From positions 1-12,315 of the forward strand of contig CAJKZL010000047.1 of NCBI GenBank assembly GCA_905204385.1: 12,315 bases of DNA, in the 5' to 3' direction. Source of the DNA: an uncultured Odoribacter sp. (GTDB lineage: Bacteria > Bacteroidota > Bacteroidia > Bacteroidales > Marinifilaceae). Both the position numbers and the translations under genes were made by a program. How positions within the stretch are numbered: the stretch's first letter is position 1; each line of letters starts with the position of its first letter. Shown here piece by piece: positions 1-7,200 of this stretch. Under the pieces are notes generated by a model that was not told where the DNA came from, made no database searches, and saw only the letters and a program-made list of their open reading frames with translations.

Positions 1-1
1 G

Positions 2-556
2 GGCATGGACGTACTTTTTGAAGGTAGTTTATTTTCAGGACAGGAAACCCTATTGGAAATGAGCCTGATCATCGTCATCGCGATATCGATGCTTTATTTT
101 ATACTTGCCGCCCAGTTCGAATCCCTGGGCCTGCCTCTGATCGTCCTCATCGAAATTCCGATCGACATCTCTTTCACCGTACTTTGCCTGTGGCTGTTCG
201 ACATTTCCCTGAATCTGATGTCTATGATCGGACTCATCGTGATGAGTGGAATTATCATCAATGACTCCATTCTGAAAATCGATACCATTATCCGGCTCGA
301 AAAAGAAGGCTATCCCCTACTCGAAGCCATCCATGAAGGCGGTATCCGCCGGCTGAAACCCATATTGATGACCAGTCTGACAAGCATTGTCGCCATGATC
401 CCCCTGCTGTGGGGAAACGACATCGGTTCGCAGCTACAACGTCCCCTGGCAGTCAGCATGATCAGCGGCATGAGCTTCGGAACGCTGGTAAGCCTCTACT
501 TCGTTCCTTTATGTTACTATTTCATCCGGAAGCGACTGAAGCGGAAAATAATTTAA
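2..556 (+). CDS. RND efflux transporter permease subunit, C-terminal end (partial)
   Basis: This is the 3' end of a gene that enters from the left edge; the frame is open to the first bases, so the ATG at 5 is internal. About 184 residues remain, the last fifth of a protein that is usually over 1000 residues in the AcrB/CusA (RND) superfamily. Visible are five hydrophobic segments, near residues 20-36, 44-64, 68-90, 120-138 and 145-174. The second is preceded by LAAQFES, as in the segment after the second porter domain of these pumps. The cytoplasmic loop with GIIINDSI and a later GIRRLKPILMTS stretch is characteristic of the family. The protein ends in a basic tail (RKRLKRK), as expected for a cytoplasmic C terminus. 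Such permeases are inner-membrane proton/substrate antiporters working with a membrane-fusion protein and an outer-membrane channel, neither of which is visible here. Substrate (drug, lipid or metal) cannot be judged from this part. Confidence 0.93.
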   Translation, partial: GMDVLFEGSLFSGQETLLEMSLIIVIAISMLYFILAAQFESLGLPLIVLIEIPIDISFTVLCLWLFDISLNLMSMIGLIVMSGIIINDSILKIDTIIRLEKEGYPLLEAIHEGGIRRLKPILMTSLTSIVAMIPLLWGNDIGSQLQRPLAVSMISGMSFGTLVSLYFVPLCYYFIRKRLKRKII

Positions 557-605
557 TTTTTTCCTAAACTCTTCCCGGATTCGGCGTTTATCAGGTTTTA
601 TACTT

Positions 606-629
606 AATTTTAGCAGGTCTAAAACTAAA
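606..629 (+). promoter_or_regulatory. possible weak promoter/leader before the secreted hydrolase
   Basis: The 73 bp between the RND gene and the hydrolase contain an AT-rich TAATTTTA at about 605-612, an imperfect match to the Bacteroidetes -7 box (TAnnTTTG). There is no clear -33 element and only AGCAGG as a possible weak ribosome binding site. The gene could equally be read through from the RND gene. Confidence 0.2.
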
Positions 630-2042
630 ATGATGATGAAAACCTTTTTTCACTTATTTGCAACCGTTGGAGTTGTACTAGCGGGTACGTGCTTTAATCC
701 CTGCCAGGCGGAAAGCGTCCAGGGAAACGCTAACGATAAAAAAACAGAAAACGGAAAGAACGCTATCACCGCTTACTTTTCGGAATATCTTTCCGGGAAA
801 ACCGGTCGCTATCAGGCAAATCGTCCCATTAAGCTTTCGGACATCGGAAGACAGCAAACAGAAGTCTGGGAAGCCTGGAAAAAAGCCAATGCACTTTTCG
901 TCGAGGAGAAATTAATAGAACTGTCGCCCCTCGATCCAGCCCACTCCGGCCGATGGGCGCTCCCTGCCGGGTTGGAACCTAATGCCACCATGCCTTATTA
1001 CTGGGGAAGTAAAGGAACTTCCCGTCCAGAAAACGGTTATCCTCTGTTCCTCTATATGCATGGATCGGGCGATAAGCAAGCGGAATGGCAAACCGGAATC
1101 AAAATCTGCCAGGGCTTCGAAGATGCCCCCTCGGCTTACTTCATCCCTCAGATACCCAACATGGGCAACTATTACCGCTGGTGGCAAAAATCAAAGCAAT
1201 TTGCCTGGGAAAAGTTGCTGCGTCTGGCCTTTGTCAGCGGTGAGATCGATCCCAACCAGGTTTATTTCTTCGGCATTTCCGAAGGAGGATACGGCAGTCA
1301 GCGCCTGGCTTCTTTCTATGCAGACTATCTTGCCGCGGCAGGACCGATGGCAGGCGGAGAACCCCTGAAAAACGCTCCCGTGGAAAATTGCCGGAACATT
1401 GCTTTCTCCCTGCGCACAGGAGCCCGGGATGCAGGCTTCTACCGGAATAAGCTTACCCAATACACTAAAGAGGAATTCGAGCGGCTGCAAAAACTTCATC
1501 CGGGAAACTATATCCACCGCATCGAATTGATCCCGGGCATGGGACACGGCATCGACTACCGTCCCACCACACCCTGGCTCAAACAATATGTCCGCAATCC
1601 TTACCCGAAAGCCGTCAACTGGGAAAATTTTGAAATGGACGGTCTTTACCGGCAAGGATTTTATAATCTGTTTGTTGAGGAACGCTCTAACGATGACGAA
1701 AACTCACGCACCTACTATGAAATGGACATCAAAGACAACAAAATATCGCTCAAAGTCGACCTGGTGACCTATGAAGCTGCAGAAACCGATCCGCATTGGG
1801 GCATCGAATTAAAAAGTAAAAAGCATTATCGCCCCGCCACCAAAGGAAAAGTGATCGTCTATCTGAATGAAAAACTGGTGGACCTCAACAAGAAAATCAC
1901 CCTGACCGTCAATGGCAAAAAAGCTTTCCAAGGTGTGGTAAAACCTGAACTCAAACATCTGGTAAACAGTTGTGCCGCCTTTTTCGATCCCGAAAGACTA
2001 TACCCCGCAGCCATTGAAGTGGATATTGCCGACTTGCAATAA
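630..2042 (+). CDS. secreted alpha/beta hydrolase (esterase/peptidase-like) with C-terminal beta-rich domain
   Basis: A 470-residue exported hydrolase. Residues 1-27 form a signal peptide (MMMK, a hydrophobic stretch, then a likely cleavage after Cys-Gln-Ala27). It starts at the first of three consecutive ATG codons; the second and third would also work. The alpha/beta-hydrolase features are in order. An oxyanion-hole motif HGSG lies at 144-147. The nucleophile elbow G-I-S-E-G places Ser217. An acid follows in GARD (Asp267), and the catalytic His lies in GMGHG (His306). This looks like the prolyl-oligopeptidase/dienelactone-hydrolase/esterase-D-like group. Residues about 340-470 continue past the catalytic core with alternating beta-strand patterns (KVIVYLNEKLV, ITLTVNGK) and probably form a separate beta-sandwich domain, possibly for substrate binding. 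Substrate is unknown: an ester on a glycan or peptide is plausible for a periplasmic enzyme of this phylum, but that is inference. It follows the RND gene on the same strand, with no functional link evident. Confidence 0.85.
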   Translation: MMMKTFFHLFATVGVVLAGTCFNPCQAESVQGNANDKKTENGKNAITAYFSEYLSGKTGRYQANRPIKLSDIGRQQTEVWEAWKKANALFVEEKLIELSPLDPAHSGRWALPAGLEPNATMPYYWGSKGTSRPENGYPLFLYMHGSGDKQAEWQTGIKICQGFEDAPSAYFIPQIPNMGNYYRWWQKSKQFAWEKLLRLAFVSGEIDPNQVYFFGISEGGYGSQRLASFYADYLAAAGPMAGGEPLKNAPVENCRNIAFSLRTGARDAGFYRNKLTQYTKEEFERLQKLHPGNYIHRIELIPGMGHGIDYRPTTPWLKQYVRNPYPKAVNWENFEMDGLYRQGFYNLFVEERSNDDENSRTYYEMDIKDNKISLKVDLVTYEAAETDPHWGIELKSKKHYRPATKGKVIVYLNEKLVDLNKKITLTVNGKKAFQGVVKPELKHLVNSCAAFFDPERLYPAAIEVDIADLQ

Positions 2043-2094
2043 ACATTTATAATCTATCGATCCGGGGGACATTTCCTGAATACCGCTCCCAAAA

Positions 2095-2139
2095 CGAACC
2101 GCCGAGGCTACTCCCATTCCGATAGTCCCCGGCGGTTCG
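2095..2139. repeat. inverted repeat / stem-loop in the spacer after the hydrolase gene
   Basis: A perfect 10-bp inverted repeat (CGAACCGCCG at 2095-2104 against CGGCGGTTCG at 2130-2139), with two further G-C pairs inside it after a mismatch. It lies 53 bp after the hydrolase stop. No T-run follows on either strand, so it is not a classical intrinsic terminator; it could protect the 3' end of the mRNA. The rest of the 2043-2349 spacer shows no coding pattern apart from the promoter listed at 2292-2322. Confidence 0.55.
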
Positions 2140-2291
2140 ATGTAAAAGCTATCTTTACCCCGGCGCTCAGTCTATTGGAAAAGACAACAATCTCTTTTTA
2201 AAGCAAGTGGACAAACGATGTCTCAAAAGCGATGCAGGACAACGCTCCCTCAATCCCTAAGGTTATCGATTATAATAAAGTTCAGTTACAC

Positions 2292-2322
2292 TTGGCTTTG
2301 TATCCGGTTTGCACTATCTTTG
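2292..2322 (+). promoter_or_regulatory. Bacteroidetes-type promoter of the AAA-ATPase-like gene
   Basis: TATCTTTG at 2315-2322 is an exact match to the -7 consensus TAnnTTTG. TTGG at 2292-2295, 19 bp upstream, is a near match to the -33 element. Transcription would begin near 2328-2330, leaving a leader of about 20 nt with no clear Shine-Dalgarno sequence. Confidence 0.6.
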
Positions 2323-2349
2323 CTCTACTAACCGTTAAGACCGACTATT

Positions 2350-3930
2350 ATGGATTTTGTCATGGAACCGTTGCCCCGCCGCCTTCCGGTCGGTATTCAG
2401 AGCTTTGAATACATCCGGCGCAATGATTATGTGTATGTGGATAAGACGGCTTTCCTCTACCGTCTGGTGAATCAGGGAAAGCCCTATTTTCTGAGCCGTC
2501 CGCGTCGTTTCGGGAAAAGCCTGTTCCTGTCGACCCTCGAAGCCTATTTTCTCGGCAAGCGCGACTTATTCCACGGTCTTGCCATCGAACGGTTCGAATC
2601 CGAATGGGCTCAGCATGCCGTGCTTCATCTCAGTTTGAACGCCGAGCGCTATGACACTGCCGACAGCCTGCGGGGTATACTGGAATACCAGTTGGGCGAA
2701 TGGGAAAAAATCTACGGAGCAAGCGATACCGCCACCAGTTATTCCACCCGTTTTATGAGCGTGATCCGCCGGGCCAGCGAGCAGACGGGGCGCGGAGTAG
2801 TGGTGCTGATCGACGAATACGACAAACCGCTCCTGCGCAGTTTCCACGATGAAAACCTGCAGGAGGAGTTCCGGCAAATACTCACTGCTTTTTATACCGT
2901 ATTGAAAGATGCCGACCCCTGGCTCCGTTTTGTCTTTATCACAGGAGTGACGAAATTTGCACAGATGGGCATCTTCAGCAACCTCAACCAGCTCAGCGAC
3001 ATTAGTTTCGATGCAGATTTCGCTGCCCTTTGCGGAATGACACGTACGGAAATCGAAGCCACCTTCCGTCCGGAAATCGAACGCATGGCCACCGAACGCG
3101 GAAAAACCTACGGCGAAATCATGGATGAAATGACTCGTCTCTATGATGGTTACCGCTTTTCGGAGACTCCGATGGAGGGAATGTATAATCCGTTCAGTGT
3201 GCTCAATGCCCTGACAAAACGCACTTTCCGTAACTACTGGTTTTCTTCCGGCACACCGACTTTCCTGGTGGAAATGTTGCGCAAGACGGATTTCGACCTG
3301 CGCGAGCTGGATGGCATCCGGGTGTTGGCTGCCTCGCTCACCGACGACCGCGCCGATGTGAACAACCCTGTGCCCATGATCTACCAGAGCGGTTACCTCA
3401 CCATCAAGGACTACGACGAACGTTTTCAGGAATATACGCTGGGTTTCCCCAACGAGGAAGTGAAATACGGATTCCTCAATTTCGCGGCTCAGTTTTACAC
3501 CCCGGTGCGCGAATCCGATACGGCTTTCTACATCGGTAAGTTTATCCGCGAACTTGAAACGGGCGATGCCGAGGCTTTCCTCTCGCGCCTTAGGGCTTTT
3601 TTTGCGGGCATCCCTTATGAACTCAACGACCGCACGGAGCGTCACTATCAGGTGGTGTTTTATCTGGTGTTCCGGTTGATGGGGCAATTTGCAGAGACGG
3701 AAGTACGCAGTGCCCACGGGCGTGCCGATGCCATCGTCAGGACGGCCGACTACCTGTTTGTCTTCGAATTTAAGCTCAACGGCACCGCCGAAGAAGCCTT
3801 GCAGCAGATCGGTGACCGCGGCTACCTCATCCCTTTCACAGCGGACAGTCGTCGGCTGGTAAAGATCGGCGTAGAGTTCGATGCCGCGGAACGTAACCTC
3901 GGCCGATGGATCATTGTGGAAGAAAAGTGA
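2350..3930 (+). CDS. AAA-ATPase-like / PD-(D/E)XK nuclease superfamily protein
   Basis: A 526-residue protein of the family with an N-terminal AAA-ATPase-like domain and a C-terminal PD-(D/E)XK nuclease-fold domain (formerly DUF1703). The N terminus has the hallmark LPVGIQSFE and YVDKT stretches. A Walker A-like RPRRFGKSL follows (residues 50-58, Lys56; it lacks the first glycine of a classical P-loop). The Walker B is LIDEYDKP with Asp155 and Glu156. The C terminus has GRADA (Asp460) followed by VFEFKL (Glu473-x-Lys475), the D...ExK nuclease-fold core. Length is typical and the gene looks intact. The start at 2350 fits the promoter 28 bp upstream; Met5 (2362) is an alternative nearer the conserved region. 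Members occur in many copies per genome in Bacteroidetes; their biological role is unproven, and defence or mobile-element association is only suggested. It stands alone, converging on the arginase-family gene, with no partner genes. Confidence 0.93.
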   Translation: MDFVMEPLPRRLPVGIQSFEYIRRNDYVYVDKTAFLYRLVNQGKPYFLSRPRRFGKSLFLSTLEAYFLGKRDLFHGLAIERFESEWAQHAVLHLSLNAERYDTADSLRGILEYQLGEWEKIYGASDTATSYSTRFMSVIRRASEQTGRGVVVLIDEYDKPLLRSFHDENLQEEFRQILTAFYTVLKDADPWLRFVFITGVTKFAQMGIFSNLNQLSDISFDADFAALCGMTRTEIEATFRPEIERMATERGKTYGEIMDEMTRLYDGYRFSETPMEGMYNPFSVLNALTKRTFRNYWFSSGTPTFLVEMLRKTDFDLRELDGIRVLAASLTDDRADVNNPVPMIYQSGYLTIKDYDERFQEYTLGFPNEEVKYGFLNFAAQFYTPVRESDTAFYIGKFIRELETGDAEAFLSRLRAFFAGIPYELNDRTERHYQVVFYLVFRLMGQFAETEVRSAHGRADAIVRTADYLFVFEFKLNGTAEEALQQIGDRGYLIPFTADSRRLVKIGVEFDAAERNLGRWIIVEEK

Positions 3931-4005
3931 TGCGAGAAGACGGGGCATTCGGGGCACTTCGGATAACGCATTTGCCTCGTTCCTGTGGATCACTTCTGTG
4001 CTTGA

Positions 4006-4971
4006 TTATTTCAGCAAAGGCAACCGGCTCAGCATATTCCGGATGCGGATAGCAGTGCGGGGCATCGGTTCGGCAATGGTGAGGCCCACCAGTTCTTTTT
4101 CGGCGGCAATGTCATCGATCACACGGATTACTTCATCTATTTTCATGCCATTGGGATCTGTCCCCACGGCGGCAACGATTTCAGCCGGGTCCAGCACGTC
4201 GAGATCGAAATGAACAAGCACTTTCGAGGCACCGCAGTTTTTTAGCCATGTCCGGATGGCATCGCTGTTGGCGGCAACTTCTTCGGGAGTGAAATGGCTG
4301 ATGCCGTATTGCTTCTGACGGGTTTTAATTTCCTCGCGTTCCCAATTACGCAGGCCAATGAACAATATTTTCGAGGGATCGATCCGGGCGGGTAACTGCG
4401 CAAGGATTTTCCGGTCGCCGTATCCCATGCAGGCAGTAACAGCCATAGCATGAAAGCCGGGATAAGCATCTCCGGGCAGGGTGATGTCGGGGTGGGCGTC
4501 CATCCAGATCACAGCCACATCTCCAGCGTATTTTGCGGCAAGCCAGGTGAAGGGCACTACACTGACGGAACAATCTCCGCCGAGGGTAACAATCCGGGTG
4601 GGATTGCGGGTCTGCAACAGTTCCAGGGCAGCTTTCGTCTGGGCGGCAATTACGTCGCGGTCGAGCACCCCGTCTGTCACCCGACGTTCAGCCGCCTCTG
4701 TAGAGACAGGCACCACCAGTGTTTCCTGGCCGCTGTCCGGAGCAAGGAAATTCAATAACTGGGCTCCCAGGATATATCCTCTCGAAGCATCCTCCGGATT
4801 TTTCACTTCCGGAATCCATCCGGCAATGTCCCCGCCCTGCCATTGCGGATAAATTAAACGGACGGCAGATGTTTCCTTTTCCATATTTTCATGATTCGTT
4901 AAAGCAGTTTCCTGCGCGTTCAAAATGTTTATGCCCAGTAATAATGCGGCTGATACCAGAATTTGTTTCAT
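4006..4971 (-). CDS. arginase/agmatinase-family ureohydrolase with signal-peptide-like N terminus
   Basis: A 321-residue ureohydrolase-fold protein. Metal-site motifs are present: WMDAHPDI (Asp158, His160, Asp162) and HFDLDVLDP (Asp256, Asp258). The His of the first family motif GGDHS is Cys134 here (GGDCS). His174 in GFHAMA and Glu301 in GLTIAEP occupy the places of arginase His141 and Glu277. Family enzymes hydrolyse guanidino compounds (arginine, agmatine, formimidoglutamate and others) to urea or formamide plus an amine, using two Mn ions; the substrate here is not determined by sequence. Residues 1-20 look like a signal peptide (Lys2, a hydrophobic core, NAQ-E), which would send the enzyme to the periplasm. 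An internal Met30 (4884) would give a cytoplasmic form beginning near the conserved RLIYPQWQGG. No strong ribosome binding site settles which start is used. It is divergent from the HxlR regulator and convergent with the AAA-like gene. Confidence 0.85.
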   Translation of the reverse strand: MKQILVSAALLLGINILNAQETALTNHENMEKETSAVRLIYPQWQGGDIAGWIPEVKNPEDASRGYILGAQLLNFLAPDSGQETLVVPVSTEAAERRVTDGVLDRDVIAAQTKAALELLQTRNPTRIVTLGGDCSVSVVPFTWLAAKYAGDVAVIWMDAHPDITLPGDAYPGFHAMAVTACMGYGDRKILAQLPARIDPSKILFIGLRNWEREEIKTRQKQYGISHFTPEEVAANSDAIRTWLKNCGASKVLVHFDLDVLDPAEIVAAVGTDPNGMKIDEVIRVIDDIAAEKELVGLTIAEPMPRTAIRIRNMLSRLPLLK

Positions 4972-5093
4972 CTTCCGTAAATATTAAATGAGAATAGCGG
5001 ATCGTTTATTTCCTGAAGTCAAAATTAAACTGTCCGCTACAAGCAAACAAGTACTGCTGAATGATTCAGGTAATGATAAAATAAGCACATAAG

Positions 5094-5105
5094 GATAAAT
5101 TTATC
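5094..5105. promoter_or_regulatory. perfect 12-bp palindrome, possible operator
   Basis: GATAAATTTATC is a perfect palindrome lying 30 bp upstream of the -7 box of the HxlR-type gene, in the divergent spacer shared with the arginase-family gene. HxlR proteins bind dyad sites as dimers and often control themselves and a divergent neighbour. Assigning this dyad as the operator is inference, and AT-rich palindromes of this size also arise by chance. Confidence 0.3.
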
Positions 5106-5134
5106 ACTATATACCGATTTTTACCCTGTATACT

Positions 5135-5142
5135 TATCTTTG
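5135..5142 (+). promoter_or_regulatory. -7 promoter box of the HxlR-family gene
   Basis: TATCTTTG exactly matches TAnnTTTG and lies 20 bp before the ATG. No convincing -33 element is seen about 19 bp upstream, which would suit a regulated or weak promoter. Confidence 0.55.
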
Positions 5143-5162
5143 TACGGATAAAAACGACAACG

Positions 5163-5513
5163 ATGTACGAGAAAAAGATCCCTTTTGATATTGACTGCGG
5201 CATCCGGATCGCCATGGACGTGATCGGCGGCAAATGGAAAAGCTGCATCATTTCTGAACTTCGTGACGGAACCAACCGGCCCAGCGAACTCCACAAGCTG
5301 TTCCCGGAAGCGAATGCCCGGGTGATTAATCAGCAACTCCGTGAGCTGGAGATACACGGGATCATCCGGAAGAAAATCTTTGCCGAGCTGCCGCCGCATT
5401 CGGAATACTCTCTTACCCCTGTCGGCAGAACCCTCCTTCCTGTTATCGAACAGCTTGAAAAATGGGGCGATAGTTTCCGCCCTGCCATGAAAAAAATCCT
5501 GGGGCTGGATTAA
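5163..5513 (+). CDS. HxlR-family winged-helix transcriptional regulator
   Basis: A 116-residue protein with the full length and motifs of the HxlR (DUF24) MarR-like family. It has a conserved N-terminal Cys12, then MDVIGGKWKSCII (residues 18-30). The winged-helix core follows (FPEANARVINQQLRELEIHG, about 47-66), then the wing and the SEYSLTPVGRTLLPVI stretch. In several members (HypR, YodB, QorR types) the N-terminal Cys senses thiol-reactive electrophiles or oxidants, so a redox role is possible but not shown. It is divergent from the arginase-family gene (191-bp gap), a common arrangement for a regulator and its target, and convergent with the broken acetyltransferase gene. A short inverted repeat (GGAAC/GTTCC, about 5526-5539) follows the stop without a T-run. 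Confidence 0.93.
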   Translation: MYEKKIPFDIDCGIRIAMDVIGGKWKSCIISELRDGTNRPSELHKLFPEANARVINQQLRELEIHGIIRKKIFAELPPHSEYSLTPVGRTLLPVIEQLEKWGDSFRPAMKKILGLD

Positions 5514-5562
5514 CTTCCGGGGAAGGGGAACAACGGTTCCGGACAGATTCGGTGCCATATAT

Positions 5563-6053
5563 TTACAACCGCCACCATACGGTTTTCTGGCGCTTTATTT
5601 CGGTAAATCCGCAGCGTTGCAGGATGCGTTGCGAAGCGAAGCCGCCCAGGTCGGTTTCTGCTATGATATGGGAGACATGATCCTGTGCCAGGGCCCATTT
5701 GCACAGGGCTTCTGCTGCTTCTGTCATATAACCCTGATGTTCAAACTCTTTTCCTAAGCCGTAACCGATTTCCACCTCCTGCTTTGCGTCCGGAATACCT
5801 TTAAAATCAGCACTGCCCACAACAGTCCGGTCTGTTTTGCGGATCAGGAGCCAAAAGCTATGCCATAAATAATCGTCCGGATTTTTTCCGTTATTTCCAA
5901 TTGTCCTTTCACTATGGTGAGGAAGATACTTTCCAGCGGTTCCGCCCGGTAAGTACATCTCAGTTCCTGTTCAAGAGCCGGAAGGTTTTCGGCCCACCAC
6001 CTTAATCGATAAGGGAGCAATGGCACCAGTTCAAGACGTTTTGTATTCAGCAT
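5563..6053 (-). pseudogene. GNAT-family (RimJ/RimL-like) N-acetyltransferase, frameshifted
   Basis: Two overlapping minus-strand frames each carry half of one GNAT protein. The first (from 6053) gives MLNTKRLELVPL through QLEITEK, the usual beta1/alpha1 start. The second continues NPDDYLWHSFWLLI, then VVGSADFKG, EVEIGYGLGKEFEHQGYMTEA (the acetyl-CoA-binding motif A region) and the C-terminal ILQRCGF. Adding one A to the run of six A (six T at 5882-5887 on the + strand) joins them into a normal protein of about 163 residues. So this is a recent one-base deletion in a homopolymer, or a sequencing error. Programmed -1 slippage cannot be excluded, but the site (G GAA AAA) is not a classical slippery heptamer and six A is short for transcriptional slippage. 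The substrate of an intact version cannot be predicted. Confidence 0.85.
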
Positions 6054-6070
6054 CAGGATAACAATTTTTC

Positions 6071-6088
6071 AAAAACGGGTTTCACCCG
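6071..6088 (-). terminator. intrinsic terminator after the lipoprotein gene
   Basis: On the minus strand a short GC-rich hairpin (CGGGT, loop GAA, ACCCG) is followed directly by TTTTTG. It lies about 60 bp after the lipoprotein stop and just before the acetyltransferase start, so it would separate the two. The stem is only 5 bp, so termination may be partial. Confidence 0.5.
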
Positions 6089-6147
6089 GCACAGGCAGAA
6101 AGGATATCCTGCGGGGGCAGGCACGACTCTCCGGACATCCCCGTGGG

Positions 6148-6891
6148 CTATCGGTCGCCTGCAGCGATCAGGGTAACCAATTTCCTGGTTGCGTTAGAAG
6201 GCCCGTAACCGGAGTGGACTTTTTCCTCTATGTAACGGAATTGTTTTTCATCCAGTATGTCGATGGTCAGCATATATACCTCTTTATTATTCTGTCTGCT
6301 CTGGAGTTTTAAGGCCGATGGACGGGTTTCCTGAATTTTGTATTGGCTTATAAATTTCCAGTTTCCTTTTTCCCCTTCTTCACGACCGAACATTTCTTTG
6401 TAAGTGCTGTCTCTCAGATATATTTTCCGTCGCTTCCCGTTACCGGTAAAAGCCTTTATGGCAGCATCGGTCAGTTTCAGTGTCATAACGGAATCATCCG
6501 ACGTTTCGATGACGTATTCGACATTTTGTATTTTCCATTTTTTACTACATAGTAATTCCTTTTTGGGCCGGATGAGCTCTTCTTCTGCCGCCTTTTGTTT
6601 TGCCTGCTCAGCTAAATAGCGTTCCTGCTCTATCCTTTTCTCTTCCTGCATTTTTGCAGAAAACAGGATTTGATCGTAGGTATAATCGCTGAGATCGTTG
6701 TTTTCCGTTGCATGGTTTTGAATATAATCCTTTATTAACCGGAATTCTTCGGGAGATACTTCTTTCTGGATTTCCTGGTAATCCTTTTCTTTGGAAGAGG
6801 GATTGTATTTTTTATCCAGTGCGGAGGAACAAGCCAGTGTTCCGAATGCCAAAGTGCTGAAAATAATTAATTTGATCAGATAATAATTCAT
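6148..6891 (-). CDS. predicted lipoprotein of unknown function
   Basis: A 247-residue protein with a lipoprotein signal peptide: a short N region, a hydrophobic core and a lipobox TLAC with Cys21 as the acylated residue. The region after it is charged. Residues about 78-108 (KMQEEKRIEQERYLAEQ and onward) are strongly helical and probably coiled coil. From about residue 115 (SKKWKIQNVEYVIE) the pattern is alternating beta strands, suggesting a small folded beta domain with a terminal LVTLIAAG. I do not recognise the family. It would be anchored in the inner or outer membrane, facing the periplasm. Its base composition is visibly AT-richer than the neighbouring enzyme genes. It has its own promoter (6921-6949) and terminator, so it is likely monocistronic. 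An outer-membrane-associated structural or stress role would be a guess. Confidence 0.8.
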   Translation of the reverse strand: MNYYLIKLIIFSTLAFGTLACSSALDKKYNPSSKEKDYQEIQKEVSPEEFRLIKDYIQNHATENNDLSDYTYDQILFSAKMQEEKRIEQERYLAEQAKQKAAEEELIRPKKELLCSKKWKIQNVEYVIETSDDSVMTLKLTDAAIKAFTGNGKRRKIYLRDSTYKEMFGREEGEKGNWKFISQYKIQETRPSALKLQSRQNNKEVYMLTIDILDEKQFRYIEEKVHSGYGPSNATRKLVTLIAAGDR

Positions 6892-6920
6892 CGGATATTG
6901 TTGTTTTGAGTTAAGGGGAG

Positions 6921-6949
6921 CAAAAATACGATTTTTTTATATTATTCAA
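6921..6949 (-). promoter_or_regulatory. Bacteroidetes-type promoter of the lipoprotein gene
   Basis: On the minus strand TATTTTTG (6921-6928) matches TAnnTTTG exactly, and ATTG (6947-6950) 18 bp upstream is a fair -33 element. Transcription would start about 20-25 nt before the ATG. Confidence 0.55.
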
Positions 6950-6990
6950 TTCGGACAGAAAAGCAGCAAACGGAAAAGGTAAAAGATCGG

Positions 6991-7050
6991 TCTGTATAAT
7001 AGCCCGAAAGACAGGTCCCCGTGAGCTAAAATAAAATCAGTTTATACAGG
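6991..7050. repeat. spaced inverted repeat (CTGTATAA ... TTATACAG)
   Basis: Perfect 8-bp arms at 6992-6999 and 7042-7049, separated by 42 bp. The right arm overlaps where the -33 element of the promoter at 7069-7076 should lie, so the arms could be paired operator half-sites. Chance occurrence is possible. Confidence 0.3.
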
Positions 7051-7068
7051 GATTTTCGTTGAAACAAT

Positions 7069-7076
7069 TATTTTTG
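7069..7076 (+). promoter_or_regulatory. orphan -7 promoter box in the gene-free region
   Basis: TATTTTTG matches TAnnTTTG exactly, but no coding region follows within 690 bp. The -33 region is not a clear TTTG. It would start a transcript near 7083 that runs into the hairpin at 7171-7200. Confidence 0.4.
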
Positions 7077-7082
7077 CACCGA

Positions 7083-7200
7083 AATTGTAAGTATTCACAC
7101 TTTGGGAACAATTCTTAAATTTATACCGGCCTGATATTAGTCTCATAGACCACAGGCTAATGGTTCTTTCGTTCGGGTAATTCTTCCCGGACAGGTTTTT
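7083..7200 (+). ncRNA. candidate structured small RNA (about 118 nt)
   Basis: This candidate is bounded by an orphan promoter box and a terminator-like hairpin. Three pairings are visible. AATTGT (7083-7088) pairs with ACAATT (7108-7113). GCCTG (7129-7133) pairs with CAGGC (7153-7157) and encloses GTCT/AGAC (7140-7143 with 7147-7150). The 3' hairpin at 7171-7192 is followed by five T. It does not resemble SRP RNA, tmRNA, RNase P or a riboswitch I know. The call is inference from structure and position only. Confidence 0.35.
7171..7200 (+). terminator. terminator-like hairpin with T-run
   Basis: GTTCGGG (7171-7177) pairs with CCCGGAC (7186-7192), with one G-T wobble and an 8-nt loop. After three bases comes TTTTT (7196-7200). 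No coding region lies upstream on this strand. Confidence 0.5.

Noticed and set aside
2566..3993. A 475-codon open frame on the minus strand
   Set aside because: It lies antisense to the AAA-ATPase-like gene, whose + strand product has clear Walker and nuclease motifs; the minus product has no recognisable domain and reflects GC and codon bias.
4450..4852. Two overlapping + strand frames of about 100-120 codons
   Set aside because: They are shadows of the minus-strand ureohydrolase, which has all family motifs.
5875..5895. Programmed ribosomal frameshift in the acetyltransferase gene
   Set aside because: The site is not a classical slippery heptamer, no stimulatory hairpin or internal Shine-Dalgarno sequence is evident, and GNAT enzymes are not known to need frameshifting; a deletion or sequencing error is simpler.
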